A stretch of 64,000 nucleotides of DNA from UBA2377 sp964429385. GTDB lineage: Bacteria; Verrucomicrobiota; Verrucomicrobiia; Opitutales; Opitutaceae. Positions 12,310 to 21,158 of the stretch are shown here, one piece after another. Each line of letters begins with the position of its first letter. The first letter of the stretch is position 1. The notes beneath the pieces were generated by a model. It was not told the DNA's origin, ran no database searches, and was given only the letters and a program-made list of their open reading frames with translations. The position numbers were made by a program, and so were the translations under genes. The stretch lies in NCBI GenBank assembly GCA_964429385.1, contig CAYSBR010000004.1:1-64000 (forward strand), written 5' to 3'.

Positions 12310-14964
12310 TCAGGCGCTGATCGTGGATTCGAGCGTGTGCCGGCCTGGCGGGAGGGTGAGCCGGACAAAGCCCTTGCCGGCGCGCTGGGTGTCGGTTCTG
12401 GCCTGATTGAGGCGCAGGGATGAAACGGATTTACAGGGGAGCGTGGCGGTGGCGGTGGTGTTGGCCGGAATCGTGAGATGCCATGTGAATTTTTCGCCGT
12501 CGCGTTCCCAGCGACTGGTGATGAGGCCGCGGACGGATTCATAGCTGGCTTCGGCGAAGGTGAGTTGCTGCCAGAGATGGGGTTGGAGGGTGAAGTGTTT
12601 GAACCCGGGGGCGAGCGGGTCGGGACGGATACCGCCGATGCCGTGGAAAAACCACGCGGCGAAAGCGGCCTGCATGGGGTGATTGAGGGAGCGGTCGTGC
12701 ATCGTGTGCCACCAGGGATTATAGAACACTTCCCAGAAGGTCGTGGCACCAAAGGCGAAATGTTGTTTGAAGCCGGGGAAATCCTCGGCTTGCAGGGCCT
12801 GCCAGGCGGCGGATTCCTGGCCGTGACGGCAGAGTTGATCGAAGAGGTGGCGCAGGCCGTGGATGCCGGCGTTGAAATGGCCACGGTGTTCGTCCGCCAC
12901 ATGCCGGGCGAGCGAGGCGGCGATTTTTGCCTCGGTGCCGGCGGGGGCGAGGCCGAAGGCGAGCGCGAGGGTGTTGGCTGTCTGGCTGCCGTAGGTTGAG
13001 CCACGTCGCCGGTAGAATCTGGTGTGGAAGGCGGTGCGGATGGATTGAGCGAGCGCGGTGTAGTGTCTGGCATCATCCGGGCGGTCGAGGGCGCGAGCGA
13101 TGGCGGCCATGGCCGAGACGGTGTGGAAGTAGAAGGCGGTTGAGCTGAGCGCGACGGGGCATTCCTTGGGCTCGAGCAGGCCGGGTGGGCACCAGTCGCC
13201 ATAGCCCCGGAGGACGATGTAATCCACGGCGGTCTCCTCCAGCCAGTCGGTGAAGTTGCGCAGATCGGGGTAGGTTTCGCGGAGGAGGGCCTGATCGTCG
13301 GTGTAAACGTATAGCTGCCAGGGAATGAGCACGAGGGCGACGGCCCAATCGGGATTGGCCTGACCGCAATGACGCTGGCCGGGCGCAATATTGGCGGGGA
13401 CGCGCGGTTCGGCGGGGTTGCCGTGCCCGCGGCTGTTGAGGATGTCGCGGTGATATTTCCGCCAGAAGGTGAGCGAGTCGAAATGGAGCAACGTGAGTTC
13501 CGCGATGGTGTGGGCATCGCCAAGCCAGCCGCAGCGTTCACGTGCGGGGCAGTCGGTGGGCACTCCATGCAGGTTGCCGCGCAGCGTCCAGCGGGCGGTT
13601 TCGTGCAGGCGGTTCAGGAGGGGATCGGAGCAGGTGAATTCCCCGGCGGAGGCAAAGTCGGTGTGGACGACGACGCCTTCGAGGAGATCGAGCGGCGGCT
13701 CGCCTGCAAGGCCGGTGACCTCGACGTAGCGGAAGCCATGGTAGGTGAAGCGGGGCTCCCAGATCTCGGGCCCGCGGCCGTGACAGAGGTAGCGGTCCGT
13801 TTGCACAAAGCGGGTGTGGACGACTCCGGTGCTGAGCGGGTTGAGTGAACCGTCGGCGAATATATCCTCCGCAAAACGCAGGCAGACCTCGGTGCCGCGC
13901 GGTGCTTCCACCTGGAGGCGGGTCCAGCCGGCAAAGTTCTGGCCGAAGTCGTAAACCCAGGTTCCTTTACTGATCTGGCGACGGGACAGGGCGGGAAGAA
14001 ACTGGGTGCGCCGGATTGGCGGGAGTTGCTGCGGGCGCAGCGCGGGGGCGAGCGGGGCGACTTCCTTGACGGGTTGCCAGTCGCCGGGAGGCGTGGCGGG
14101 CTGGGCCCAGCCGGGGAGTTCACGGCGCGCATCGTAGCGTTCCCCGGCGTAAACATTGTTGAAGACGATCGGTCCGGCGGCGGCCAGCCAGTTGCCATCG
14201 GAAACGATCTCGTGGATCGAACCGCCATCGCAGGTGACGCTGAGTTTCAGCAAGGCACCAGGTTTCCCGTAAGGTTCGAAGCCGCCTTTCCAGACTTTGT
14301 CCTGATGAAACCAGCCGTTGCCGAGAATCAGGCCGATGGCATTTGCCCCGGTGGCGAGATGGGCGGTGACATCGTGGGTGACGTAAAGGGCGTGGCAGTC
14401 GTAGTCGGTCTGAGCCGGCTCCAGGACGGCGTCGCCACAGCGGATCCCATTGATATACAGTTCATGGTAACCGAGCCCGCAGACGTGGACACGGGCGCGG
14501 AGGGGAGGGGCGGGGAGTGTGAAACTGCGGCGCAGGCAGGGGGCGTTATCCGGATCGGCCAGCGGAGAACTGATCCATCGCGCGGGCGACCAGTCCGCTG
14601 GAGTGAGCGCGGTTTCCCACCAGGTGGGCTCGGCCCACGGCCCGGGATTACCGTGAGCATCCCAAGCGCGAATAGTCCACCAGATGCGTGCACCGGGCGC
14701 CACAGGAGCACCGGCGTAGGGGACATGGAGAGTGTCGTCGGAGAGCGTGCGCGTATTCTCCCAAAGATCGGCGATTCCCGGGGAAAGTTTGTCCCGGGTG
14801 GTGGCGGCGAGCACCTGATACGCGGTCTGTCGGGCTTCAGTCGCCGGTTTGGCCAGGGGAGCGAATTTCCAGGAAAGCCGGGGCTCGCTGGATTCGACGC
14901 CAAAGGGCGTGACGATACGGTCGCAACGGAGATCGAGCGGGGTGAGCAGGGGAGGGGCGCCCAT
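12310..14964 (-). CDS. Alpha-L-rhamnosidase, GH78
   Basis: An 884-residue retaining-fold-family GH78 enzyme (inverting mechanism) that removes terminal alpha-L-rhamnose from glycosides or polysaccharides. The N-terminal fibronectin-like domain carries LRCDRI and PRLSWKF. A beta-sandwich follows (residues about 150-320, FNNVYAGERYDAR). The (alpha/alpha)6 barrel has the acidic cluster PTDCPARERCGWLGDAH near residue 480, which contains the expected general acid. The TTFWEVF region near 740 supplies the second glutamate. The C-terminal domain ends with a trehalase-like beta-sandwich. No signal peptide is visible, so it is probably cytoplasmic and acts on imported oligosaccharides. It is followed by the tRNA on the opposite strand and lies 74 bp from the DUF368 gene upstream. 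Confidence 0.93.
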   Translation of the reverse strand: MGAPPLLTPLDLRCDRIVTPFGVESSEPRLSWKFAPLAKPATEARQTAYQVLAATTRDKLSPGIADLWENTRTLSDDTLHVPYAGAPVAPGARIWWTIRAWDAHGNPGPWAEPTWWETALTPADWSPARWISSPLADPDNAPCLRRSFTLPAPPLRARVHVCGLGYHELYINGIRCGDAVLEPAQTDYDCHALYVTHDVTAHLATGANAIGLILGNGWFHQDKVWKGGFEPYGKPGALLKLSVTCDGGSIHEIVSDGNWLAAAGPIVFNNVYAGERYDARRELPGWAQPATPPGDWQPVKEVAPLAPALRPQQLPPIRRTQFLPALSRRQISKGTWVYDFGQNFAGWTRLQVEAPRGTEVCLRFAEDIFADGSLNPLSTGVVHTRFVQTDRYLCHGRGPEIWEPRFTYHGFRYVEVTGLAGEPPLDLLEGVVVHTDFASAGEFTCSDPLLNRLHETARWTLRGNLHGVPTDCPARERCGWLGDAHTIAELTLLHFDSLTFWRKYHRDILNSRGHGNPAEPRVPANIAPGQRHCGQANPDWAVALVLIPWQLYVYTDDQALLRETYPDLRNFTDWLEETAVDYIVLRGYGDWCPPGLLEPKECPVALSSTAFYFHTVSAMAAIARALDRPDDARHYTALAQSIRTAFHTRFYRRRGSTYGSQTANTLALAFGLAPAGTEAKIAASLARHVADEHRGHFNAGIHGLRHLFDQLCRHGQESAAWQALQAEDFPGFKQHFAFGATTFWEVFYNPWWHTMHDRSLNHPMQAAFAAWFFHGIGGIRPDPLAPGFKHFTLQPHLWQQLTFAEASYESVRGLITSRWERDGEKFTWHLTIPANTTATATLPCKSVSSLRLNQARTDTQRAGKGFVRLTLPPGRHTLESTISA

Positions 14965-15038
14965 TGGGATAATACATCCATGGGGGCGCAGGGCCGGCGG
15001 GGAGGCAATCCGCTTCTGTGCCAGACCTCGCGTGATGA

Positions 15039-15956
15039 TTACTTCACCCGGGAAACGCGCTGGTCGGGACTCAGCCGGCTGAGTCCGACTACCATGACGG
15101 CACCGATGAACATGAGGAGGGGGGCGAAGCCGATTTCAGAAAGCGCGGGCATGACATTGACCTGCGCGAGAGGAACCAGCTCGCCCTTGCTGTTGAGCCG
15201 GGTGCTGACGACTTCCTGCCAGGGCCAGACGGTGCGAAGGGCGCCCGCCATCACTCCAGTCAGGACGACAAGGGTCACATGGCGATGATGGCGGAGCAGC
15301 CAGCTCACGACGTGGACAAAGGAGAGGATGCCGACGATGATACCGCTGATAAAGAAGGCGAGGGCGGTGAAATCGCGTTGGTTGACCGCCTCAAGCACCT
15401 GCTGGTATTTGCCGAGAATGATGAGCAGGTAGGAGCCGGAAATACCGGGCAGGATCATGGCGCAGATGGCGATGGCACCGGAGATGAAGAGATAGAAGGG
15501 CGTCGGCGGGGTCTGGATGGCGTCGAGACCGACCAGCCAGTAGGTGGCGACTCCGGCCAGAACGAAACCGGTCCAGTCGGGCCAACGCCAGCGCCACGTC
15601 TCCCGGGCCAAGAGAATGGTTGAGCCGATGACGAGGCCGAAGATCGAGGCCCAGAGCTCGACCGGATGGTGGTTGATGAGGTGGGTGATGACGTGCGATA
15701 AACTGAAAACCGCCGTCAGCAGGCCCGTGCCAAGGACGAGGAAGAAAGGCAGGGAAATGTGGGCGGAGAGCTCCTTCAGCCGCCCTCGGCGCAGCAATTG
15801 CAGCGCCGTCAGGTTGAAGTTTTTGATCCCGTTGATGAGGCGATCGTAAATGCCGCTGACAAAGGCCACGGTGCCACCGGAAAATCCGGGCACCAGATCG
15901 GCCGCGCCCATGATGAATCCGATGATGAGGACGCGCAGATAAAAAATCGTGTTCAT
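15039..15956 (-). CDS. DUF368 family polyprenyl-phosphate transporter
   Basis: A 305-residue polytopic membrane protein. The N-terminus MNTIFYLRVLIIGFIMGAAD leads into LVPGFSGGTVAF, the family hallmark. A second MILPGISGSYLLIILGKY motif lies near residue 175, in the second half, so the two halves form an internal inverted repeat. About eight to ten hydrophobic helices are visible. DUF368 proteins have recently been linked to recycling of undecaprenyl phosphate across the membrane (PopT-type); that function is family knowledge, not seen here. I chose the ATG at 15956 over a longer frame, because the extra 43 residues overlap the terminator of the small basic protein gene and are not hydrophobic. 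It ends 74 bp before the rhamnosidase start. Confidence 0.9.
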   Translation of the reverse strand: MNTIFYLRVLIIGFIMGAADLVPGFSGGTVAFVSGIYDRLINGIKNFNLTALQLLRRGRLKELSAHISLPFFLVLGTGLLTAVFSLSHVITHLINHHPVELWASIFGLVIGSTILLARETWRWRWPDWTGFVLAGVATYWLVGLDAIQTPPTPFYLFISGAIAICAMILPGISGSYLLIILGKYQQVLEAVNQRDFTALAFFISGIIVGILSFVHVVSWLLRHHRHVTLVVLTGVMAGALRTVWPWQEVVSTRLNSKGELVPLAQVNVMPALSEIGFAPLLMFIGAVMVVGLSRLSPDQRVSRVK

Positions 15957-15977
15957 GAGGGGGCGTTCGTTGGGGAT

Positions 15978-16008
15978 AAAAAAGGCAGGCAACCAAGGGT
16001 TGCCTGCC
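15978..16008 (-). terminator. Rho-independent terminator of the small basic protein gene
   Basis: GGCAGGCAACC (15984-15994) pairs perfectly with GGTTGCCTGCC (15998-16008) around a 3-nt loop. On the minus strand it is followed by a TTTTTTA tract at 15983-15977. It sits 22 bp after the stop of the small basic protein and about 20 bp before the DUF368 start codon, so it separates the two transcripts. Confidence 0.92.
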
Positions 16009-16030
16009 GGAAGGAAGAGGGAACGGAAAC

Positions 16031-16186
16031 TCAGACGTCGGGCTTGGTCTTGCGCAGACCTTGCACCCGGTCGCCGGTCTTCCATTGGCCGCGCTTCTTG
16101 AGCAGGTCAACGCGCTCGAAACGCTTGAGGACGTTACGTTTAACTACGATGCCGGAGGGACCTTGGAGGCTCTTGTGCTGTGACAT
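16031..16186 (-). CDS. Small basic protein, probable ribosome-associated
   Basis: A 51-residue, highly basic protein (MSQHKSLQGPSGIV..., ending GLRKTKPDV) with many Lys/Arg in the central VVKRNVLKRFERVDLLKKR helix. It matches my memory of the small basic protein family (TIGR04137-like), found in Verrucomicrobia and Chlamydiae and suspected to be a ribosomal protein. I cannot confirm that by search. It starts at an ATG at 16186. Longer upstream reading is unlikely, because those residues overlap cutA on the same strand in another frame. It is followed by a strong terminator, which suits a short highly expressed mRNA. cutA ends 28 bp upstream on the same strand. Confidence 0.85.
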   Translation of the reverse strand: MSQHKSLQGPSGIVVKRNVLKRFERVDLLKKRGQWKTGDRVQGLRKTKPDV

Positions 16187-16214
16187 GGTGATAAAAATGA
16201 ATGAGTTGCAGTTG

Positions 16215-16535
16215 CTAAAAGGAGAGAGGGCTAGAGCTGGCCTGTGCCCATGACAAGTATTTTTCGCCGATATGCTCGGCGCGCACGACAATCCACTCCG
16301 GCGTAGCGTAGGGGTGGTGTCCGAGAACGTGGGCTTCAAGGGCCAGTAATTGGGATGGCATCAATTTGAAACAAAGCCGGAACTCCTCGGCCCGTTCGAT
16401 CTGGCCGTCCCAACGGTAATGGGAGATGACCGGACCCTCGATTTGCACGCAGGCGGCGAGATTGCCGGCGATGACGTCCGCAGCGAGTGTTTCGGCCTCG
16501 GGCCGGGTGCCTACCGTGGTCCATGCGACAAGCAT
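16215..16535 (-). CDS. cutA: CutA1 divalent-cation tolerance protein
   Basis: A 106-residue trimeric cytoplasmic protein of the CutA1 family, with a PII-like ferredoxin fold. The signature stretches are VAWTTVGTRPEAETLA at the N-terminus, NLAACVQIEGPVISHYRW near residue 25 and the C-terminal HPYATPEWIVVRAEH with the conserved Pro-Glu and Tyr. Family members are linked to copper/divalent-cation tolerance in E. coli, but the true molecular role is unsettled. ATG start at 16535. The small basic protein gene follows after 28 bp, so the two may share a promoter. rpoZ is divergent. Confidence 0.93.
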   Translation of the reverse strand: MLVAWTTVGTRPEAETLAADVIAGNLAACVQIEGPVISHYRWDGQIERAEEFRLCFKLMPSQLLALEAHVLGHHPYATPEWIVVRAEHIGEKYLSWAQASSSPLSF

Positions 16536-16643
16536 GGCATAAAGGTTGTTACCTGTGGCGGGGCGGCAAGCCGGGAAATTAGCCCTTGACCCTCGGTGGG
16601 GGCCGCGTAGCGATACACGATTTCACTTTAGCCAATTGCCGAT

Positions 16644-16844
16644 ATGCGTGACGATTACATCAAAGAGGCTCTCAAGGTTGTGCCTGATCCCAATGTGCTC
16701 ATCAACGTGGTTTCACGCCGCGTGAAGCAGCTTCGCCGGGGTAACCGGCCGCTCGTGGAGTCGCTGGAGAAGCTCTCGCCCGAGGACACCGCGCTGCGCG
16801 AGATCATCGAAGGCAAGATCAGCTTCGAGCTGGGCGATAACTGA
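16644..16844 (+). CDS. rpoZ: RNA polymerase omega subunit
   Basis: A 66-residue small subunit that helps assemble the RNA polymerase core. The sequence has the N-terminal NVLINVVSRRVKQLRRGNRPLV box typical of omega and the EDTALREIIEGKISF motif at the end. It is short compared with E. coli omega (91 residues) but normal for this bacterial group. A strong terminator follows at 16867, so it is expressed as a short transcript before smpB. ATG at 16644. Confidence 0.9.
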   Translation: MRDDYIKEALKVVPDPNVLINVVSRRVKQLRRGNRPLVESLEKLSPEDTALREIIEGKISFELGDN

Positions 16845-16866
16845 GGCCCGGAAAATTTTTCAACTG

Positions 16867-16899
16867 GGCGGCCCCGCAATTGCCGGAGCCGCCTTTTTT
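16867..16899 (+). terminator. Rho-independent terminator after rpoZ
   Basis: GGCGGC (16867-16872) pairs with GCCGCC (16888-16893), followed directly by six T residues (16894-16899). It ends 18 bp before the smpB start codon, so smpB needs either its own promoter or read-through. Confidence 0.85.
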
Positions 16900-16917
16900 A
16901 TGCATAGCTAATTCCCC

Positions 16918-17388
16918 ATGGCCGCCAAGAAGGATGCCAAACGCTACACGGAGGTCCGCAACGCCAAGGCGCTGCGCGACTACTTCGTGGACGAACGCTT
17001 CGAGGCGGGGGTTGCGCTCAAGGGCACGGAGGTGAAGTCGATCCGTGCGGGCCGCGCGCAGATCAATGATGCCTTCGGCCGCGTGGAAAAGGGCGAGCTG
17101 TGGCTGATCAACGCGCACATCGAGCTCTACGATTTCGGCAACCGGTACAACCACGACGCCCGGCGCACCCGCAAGCTGCTGCTGCACCGCCACCAGATTC
17201 GCAAAATCATCCAGGCACTCGATGCGGGCGGGCGGGCGCTGGTGCCGTTGCGCCTGTATTTCAAGGGCGCGCTGGTGAAGGCTGAGATCGCCCTTTGCAC
17301 GGGCAAAAAACTCTACGACAAACGCGAGACGCTCAAAAAGAAGGTGCAGGATCGCGAAATCGAGAAGGCCATCAAATACCGGCAATGA
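16918..17388 (+). CDS. smpB: SsrA-binding protein SmpB
   Basis: A 156-residue partner of tmRNA in rescue of stalled ribosomes. Recognisable segments are the early NAKALRDYFVDERFEAGVAL, KGTEVKSIRAGRAQINDAF (tmRNA-binding OB-fold core), the ALVPLRLYFKGALVKAEIAL strand pair and the basic C-terminal tail KKLYDKRETLKKKVQDREI, which inserts into the ribosome. The tmRNA gene itself is not in this window. The stop overlaps the thrB start in an ATGA arrangement, so translation of thrB is probably coupled. Confidence 0.96.
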   Translation: MAAKKDAKRYTEVRNAKALRDYFVDERFEAGVALKGTEVKSIRAGRAQINDAFGRVEKGELWLINAHIELYDFGNRYNHDARRTRKLLLHRHQIRKIIQALDAGGRALVPLRLYFKGALVKAEIALCTGKKLYDKRETLKKKVQDREIEKAIKYRQ

Positions 17389-18293
17389 ACCCGATCCCCG
17401 ACTCCGTCACGGTCCGCGTGCCTGCAAGCACCTCCAACTGCGGTGCGGGTTTTGACACGCTCGGTCTCGCCTTCCGGCTCTATAATCACGTCACGCTCAC
17501 GCGCGCAACGGGCCGCGAGCCGGCCCCGGCCCGGCCGGAGGATGCCCGCGCGACGGACATGGTGGCGGCTGCGGCCACCGCCTTTTTCAAAGCGGTCAAT
17601 CGCACTCCCTTTGGCTTCAACTATCAGATCAAGGGAGACGTGCCGCCGGCCCGTGGCCTGGGCTCCAGCGTCACGGTGCGCGCGGGCATCGTGGCGGGGT
17701 TGGATGCGTTGGCCGGCACGGGTCTGCCGCGCAGTCGGATGGTCGGTTTGGTGACGGCTTTGGAGGGCCATCCCGACAATGCCGCCGCCGGTGTGCTGGG
17801 CGGCTTTTGCGTGCCGCGGACGAATCCGCAGGATGGCGCTTATGTGGATTGCGTGCGCTTCGAGGTTCCGGAGGACCTGGCCTTTGTGACGGCTTCACCG
17901 CCGGTGGAAATCCTGACAGGGGAGTCGCGTGGCACGCTGCCGGCGAAGCTGCCCTATTTTGACGCCGTGCGCAGCATCAACAGCGCAGCCTACCTGGTGG
18001 CGGTGTTTGCCAGCGGGGATTACGATCGCCTGCGGCACGCCTGCAGTGACTTCATGCACGAACCTTATCGGCTGCCCCGCATCCCCGGCGCCCAGGCGGC
18101 ACTGGCGGCGGGCGTGCAAGCGGGAGCGCTGACGGGGTGGCTGAGCGGCAGCGGTTCAAGCGTGCTGTGCGTATGCCGGAGGGAACAAGCCGAGACCGTT
18201 CTCGGCGGGATGCGGGCGGCATTTGCCGCAGTCGGCCTTCAGGGTGAAGGCAACATCCTGCAGGCCGACAATGAGGGGCTGCGCTTAACCTAA
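17385..18293 (+). CDS. thrB: Homoserine kinase
   Basis: A 302-residue GHMP-superfamily kinase that phosphorylates homoserine in threonine synthesis. The N-terminus has VRVPASTSNCGAGFDTLGLA, the ATP-binding loop PPARGLGSSVTVRAG lies near residue 88, the EGHPDNAAAGVLGG motif near 125 and the C-terminal WLSGSGSSVLCVC near 252. The start at 17385 overlaps the smpB stop by 4 bp (ATGA). Other threonine genes are not adjacent. The 3' end overlaps the convergent response regulator gene by 9 bp. Confidence 0.94.
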   Translation: MNPIPDSVTVRVPASTSNCGAGFDTLGLAFRLYNHVTLTRATGREPAPARPEDARATDMVAAAATAFFKAVNRTPFGFNYQIKGDVPPARGLGSSVTVRAGIVAGLDALAGTGLPRSRMVGLVTALEGHPDNAAAGVLGGFCVPRTNPQDGAYVDCVRFEVPEDLAFVTASPPVEILTGESRGTLPAKLPYFDAVRSINSAAYLVAVFASGDYDRLRHACSDFMHEPYRLPRIPGAQAALAAGVQAGALTGWLSGSGSSVLCVCRREQAETVLGGMRAAFAAVGLQGEGNILQADNEGLRLT

Positions 18294-18698
18294 ACGGGCC
18301 CTCAAGGGTGAGGGCGAACCCTCCGGCCAGTAGCGGGCGATCTCATCGGTCAGCCGTTTCCAGTTGAAGGGTTTGGGCAGGACGGACTTGAGATTGGGCA
18401 GCCCGGCGAGGGCTTCGTCGGTCAAGCGCAGAGGGTGGCCGGTGATGATGATGAAGGAGGCGAGCGGTCGGACCTTGTTGGCCTCGATGATAAATTCGAT
18501 GCCATTCAGCTCGGGCATGAAATAATCCGTAACAATCATGCCGACATCAATGCCGGGCAGGGCGGCCAGGGCTTCCAGCGGACGGGTGAAGGTGTGGAGG
18601 GGGCAGTTGAGACTGTCGGTCAGCAGTTGGGTGAGAAGCTCGGCGTAGGATTGTTCGTCATCCAGGATGACCACGGCTTTGTTGGTGGGGGTGCTCAC
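18285..18698 (-). CDS. Orphan response regulator (receiver only)
   Basis: A 137-residue single receiver domain. D13-D14 form the acidic pocket, D58 in IVTDYFMP is the phosphoacceptor, T86 in FIIITGHPL and K109 in VLPKPF complete the switch. It has no output domain. The apparent start is GTG, since no ATG fits the receiver boundary. It resembles but is not a close duplicate of the receiver at 1956. No kinase is adjacent. It overlaps thrB convergently by 9 bp, and trmL is divergent 86 bp away. Confidence 0.88.
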   Translation of the reverse strand: MSTPTNKAVVILDDEQSYAELLTQLLTDSLNCPLHTFTRPLEALAALPGIDVGMIVTDYFMPELNGIEFIIEANKVRPLASFIIITGHPLRLTDEALAGLPNLKSVLPKPFNWKRLTDEIARYWPEGSPSPLRARLG

Positions 18699-18784
18699 TG
18701 GAGGGCGACGCTGAGTGATGCAGGGAGAAAAATCAAATGCGCAGGCGGGCTTGAATTACCCAGTTTCCCCAGGTTTTTTTCCCT

Positions 18785-19267
18785 ATGCTTCATGTGGTCC
18801 TGTTTCAACCGGAGATCGCGCCCAATACCGGCAACATCGGCCGGATGTGTGCGCTCACTTGCACGCGCCTGCATCTGATTCACCCGCTCGGTTTCGAGAT
18901 TAATGACCGGAATCTCCGGAGGGCGGGCATGGACTACTGGCGGTCGCTGGATGTGCATGAGCATGCGGACTGGGCGGCTTTTCGGGCGAGTGCGCATGCG
19001 CCGCGCCGGCTTTGGCTGTTCACCACGAAGACGGCGCGGTCTTTTTGGGATGCGGGATTTGCCGACGGGGATGGATTGGTCTTTGGGAATGAAAGCTCGG
19101 GCGCCCCGGAGTGGCTGCATGCGGAGCTGGGCGAGGCGTCACGGCTCACGCTGCCGCATGCGAATCCGGCGCTGCGTTCGCTCAACCTGAGCACGGCGGC
19201 GGGGGTGGCGACCTACGAGGCTCTGCGGCAGACAGGGTTGCTGCGGCGTCAGCCTTTGGGTGATTGA
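18785..19267 (+). CDS. trmL: tRNA (cytidine(34)-2'-O)-methyltransferase
   Basis: A 160-residue SPOUT-class enzyme that 2'-O-methylates the wobble base of tRNA-Leu isoacceptors using S-adenosylmethionine. It begins MLHVVLFQPEIAPNTGNIGR, a family hallmark. LVFGNESSGAPEW near residue 98 and the C-terminal knot sequence RSLNLSTAAGVATYEALRQ are both typical. The size matches minimal TrmL. Its 3' end overlaps the convergent lgt by 19 bp. Confidence 0.95.
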   Translation: MLHVVLFQPEIAPNTGNIGRMCALTCTRLHLIHPLGFEINDRNLRRAGMDYWRSLDVHEHADWAAFRASAHAPRRLWLFTTKTARSFWDAGFADGDGLVFGNESSGAPEWLHAELGEASRLTLPHANPALRSLNLSTAAGVATYEALRQTGLLRRQPLGD

Positions 19268-20103
19268 GCGGCCCGGGGCGCAGGCATGCGCGGCAGCGGG
19301 GTGGATTTTCTCAGAATGAGCCAGAGGCCGAAGGCGATGATGAAAACGGAGTAGAAGGTGCCGCGACTGAGGCCGAGGATGAGCGTGGCATCGGGCTCGC
19401 GGAAAATTTCACCGATGGCGCGGAGAATGGCATAGCCGATGAGAAACTCTCCCGCGAGACGTCCCGGTTGGGCGGCGACGCTATCGCTGCGCCAGAAACG
19501 CCACTGGATGAAGGCGAGCAAAAGGGCCCCTTCCAGCGAAGCCTGATAGAGTTGAGAGGGGTGGCGGGGTTCGTCCCCGCCGCCGGTCTGGGCAAAGATA
19601 ACGGCCCAGGCGACGGTGGCGGGTTTGCCCCAGAGCTCCCCGTTGATGAAATTGGCGATGCGGCCGAACAGCAGGCCCACCGCGGTGGCGGAGGCGACGA
19701 GATCGGCGAGGTGGAAGAAAGGCAGGCGGCGGCTGCGGGAGAACCACCAGAGCGCGACGGCCACGCCTAAAAAGCCGCCGTGGCTTGCCATCCCCCCTTC
19801 CCATACGCGGAGGAGGGAGAGCGGGTTGTGCCGCAGCAGTTCCGGCTGATAGAGGAGGAAATACCCCAGACGGCCGCCGAGGAATACACCGATGATAAGC
19901 GCGAGCATGAAGTCCGCGATCTGGGGTGAGCTCAGCAGTGAGCGGCCGGTGCGGGCGTAGCAGTGGAAAAGCCAGGCGGCCGTGAGGAAGCCCGCCAGAT
20001 AGGCGAGCCCATAGTAGCGGATCCCGAAGCCGTTGCCGAACTCGATGAGAAACGGGCTCAGGTCGTGCACCCAATGAGCGAGGAAGGGCGATGAAAGAAT
20101 CAT
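19249..20103 (-). CDS. lgt: Prolipoprotein diacylglyceryl transferase
   Basis: A 284-residue inner-membrane enzyme that transfers diacylglycerol to the lipobox cysteine of prolipoproteins, the first step of lipoprotein maturation. About seven membrane helices are present. The Lgt signature GRIANFINGELWG lies near residue 147, with HPSQLYQASLEG downstream and FREPDATL near 240. Substrates in this window include the two RND adaptors with lipoboxes. The start ATG overlaps the stop of the upstream CNNM gene (4 bp), so the two are cotranscribed. Confidence 0.95.
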   Translation of the reverse strand: MILSSPFLAHWVHDLSPFLIEFGNGFGIRYYGLAYLAGFLTAAWLFHCYARTGRSLLSSPQIADFMLALIIGVFLGGRLGYFLLYQPELLRHNPLSLLRVWEGGMASHGGFLGVAVALWWFSRSRRLPFFHLADLVASATAVGLLFGRIANFINGELWGKPATVAWAVIFAQTGGGDEPRHPSQLYQASLEGALLLAFIQWRFWRSDSVAAQPGRLAGEFLIGYAILRAIGEIFREPDATLILGLSRGTFYSVFIIAFGLWLILRKSTPLPRMPAPRAAQSPKG

Positions 20104-21158
20104 GCGCGGGGAGGAGGGAAGGGCGTGCTGGCTTCGTTTGCACGGTTTTTGTCGCGCAGGCGGGTGCGGGCGAGCTCCCTCATGTCGATGGCGGGGTCAT
20201 CCTTTTCGAATATCTCCCGACCAAGGAGGTGCTCGATGACATCCTCCATCGTGACGACGCCGGCGGTGGAGCCGAACTCATCCACGACGAGCAGCAGTTT
20301 CTGATGTTTCTTGAGAAAGGTCTGCAAGGCGCTGCCGACAGTGATGGTCTCCGGCACGAAATGAATCTCCTGCATCAGCTGCTCGACCAGCGTGTCGTGG
20401 CGGTCGTGGGCCTTGGCGTTGTGCAAGTCTCGCCGGCGCACGAGGCCGACGACTTCATCCAGATTGCGACCGTAAACCGGCATGCGGCCAAAGGGCAGAG
20501 TGGGGAACTCCTTAAAAATCTCGCTGATAGTCGCACTGCGGCGCAGTGCGGTGACGACGGTGCGCGGCGTCATGATTTCGCTCACGCGCACATCATCAAG
20601 CGTGAGCGCGTTGGCGATGATGCTGGCTTCGTTGTCATCGGCCGGATGTTTTTCGCGGCTGGCGGGGGTGGCGCTGTCTTTATTGGCAGGATTCTCGGTC
20701 TGGTTGCTCGGGACAACCCAGCGGATCATCAGATCACCCAGCCGGTTCAGCGGGGTGAAAAGGCTGCGGACCCAGCGCAGCGGCAGGATGGCGTGAGGCA
20801 GGAGCGAGTGGCGGCGTGCCCGGGCGAGGTTTCGGGGCAGGGCCTCGGTGAGGATCAGAAGGGCCAGCGTCAGCGCGAAAGCAAGGAGCCCCAGCAGAGG
20901 CGAACCGAAATGATGGATGAACAGTCCGCCTATGACGAGGCAGCCCAATACGGTGACGGCGGATCGGAAGGCGAGAAGATCATCCGTCGCTCCATCCCGT
21001 TGCTGTGTTTGTGTCTCAAGCCAAGCTCCGCCGACAGGGTGGGTTTGTTTCAGCTCTTCCACTTCATCCTCGGTCACATGGATGAGGAGAGTGGCCAGAA
21101 GGGTGCCGGAGAAGGAAAGGAGCAGCGTGAGGGCAATGGCGATGATCAGCCAGAACAT
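20100..21158 (-). CDS. CNNM/CorB-type CBS-domain membrane protein
   Basis: A 352-residue membrane protein with an N-terminal DUF21 (CNNM) transmembrane domain (about residues 1-150; LSFSGTLLATLLIH, LILTEALPRNLARARR) and a cytoplasmic pair of CBS domains (about 195-315; MTPRTVVTALRRSATISEI and VVDEFGSTAGVVTMEDVIEHLLG). Family members act in magnesium or cobalt efflux or in adenine-nucleotide sensing. The C-terminal CorC/HlyC domain present in many relatives is missing here, so it is a short version. It is the first gene of an operon with lgt (ATGA overlap). gcvT is divergent. Confidence 0.9.
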   Translation of the reverse strand: MFWLIIAIALTLLLSFSGTLLATLLIHVTEDEVEELKQTHPVGGAWLETQTQQRDGATDDLLAFRSAVTVLGCLVIGGLFIHHFGSPLLGLLAFALTLALLILTEALPRNLARARRHSLLPHAILPLRWVRSLFTPLNRLGDLMIRWVVPSNQTENPANKDSATPASREKHPADDNEASIIANALTLDDVRVSEIMTPRTVVTALRRSATISEIFKEFPTLPFGRMPVYGRNLDEVVGLVRRRDLHNAKAHDRHDTLVEQLMQEIHFVPETITVGSALQTFLKKHQKLLLVVDEFGSTAGVVTMEDVIEHLLGREIFEKDDPAIDMRELARTRLRDKNRANEASTPFPPPRA

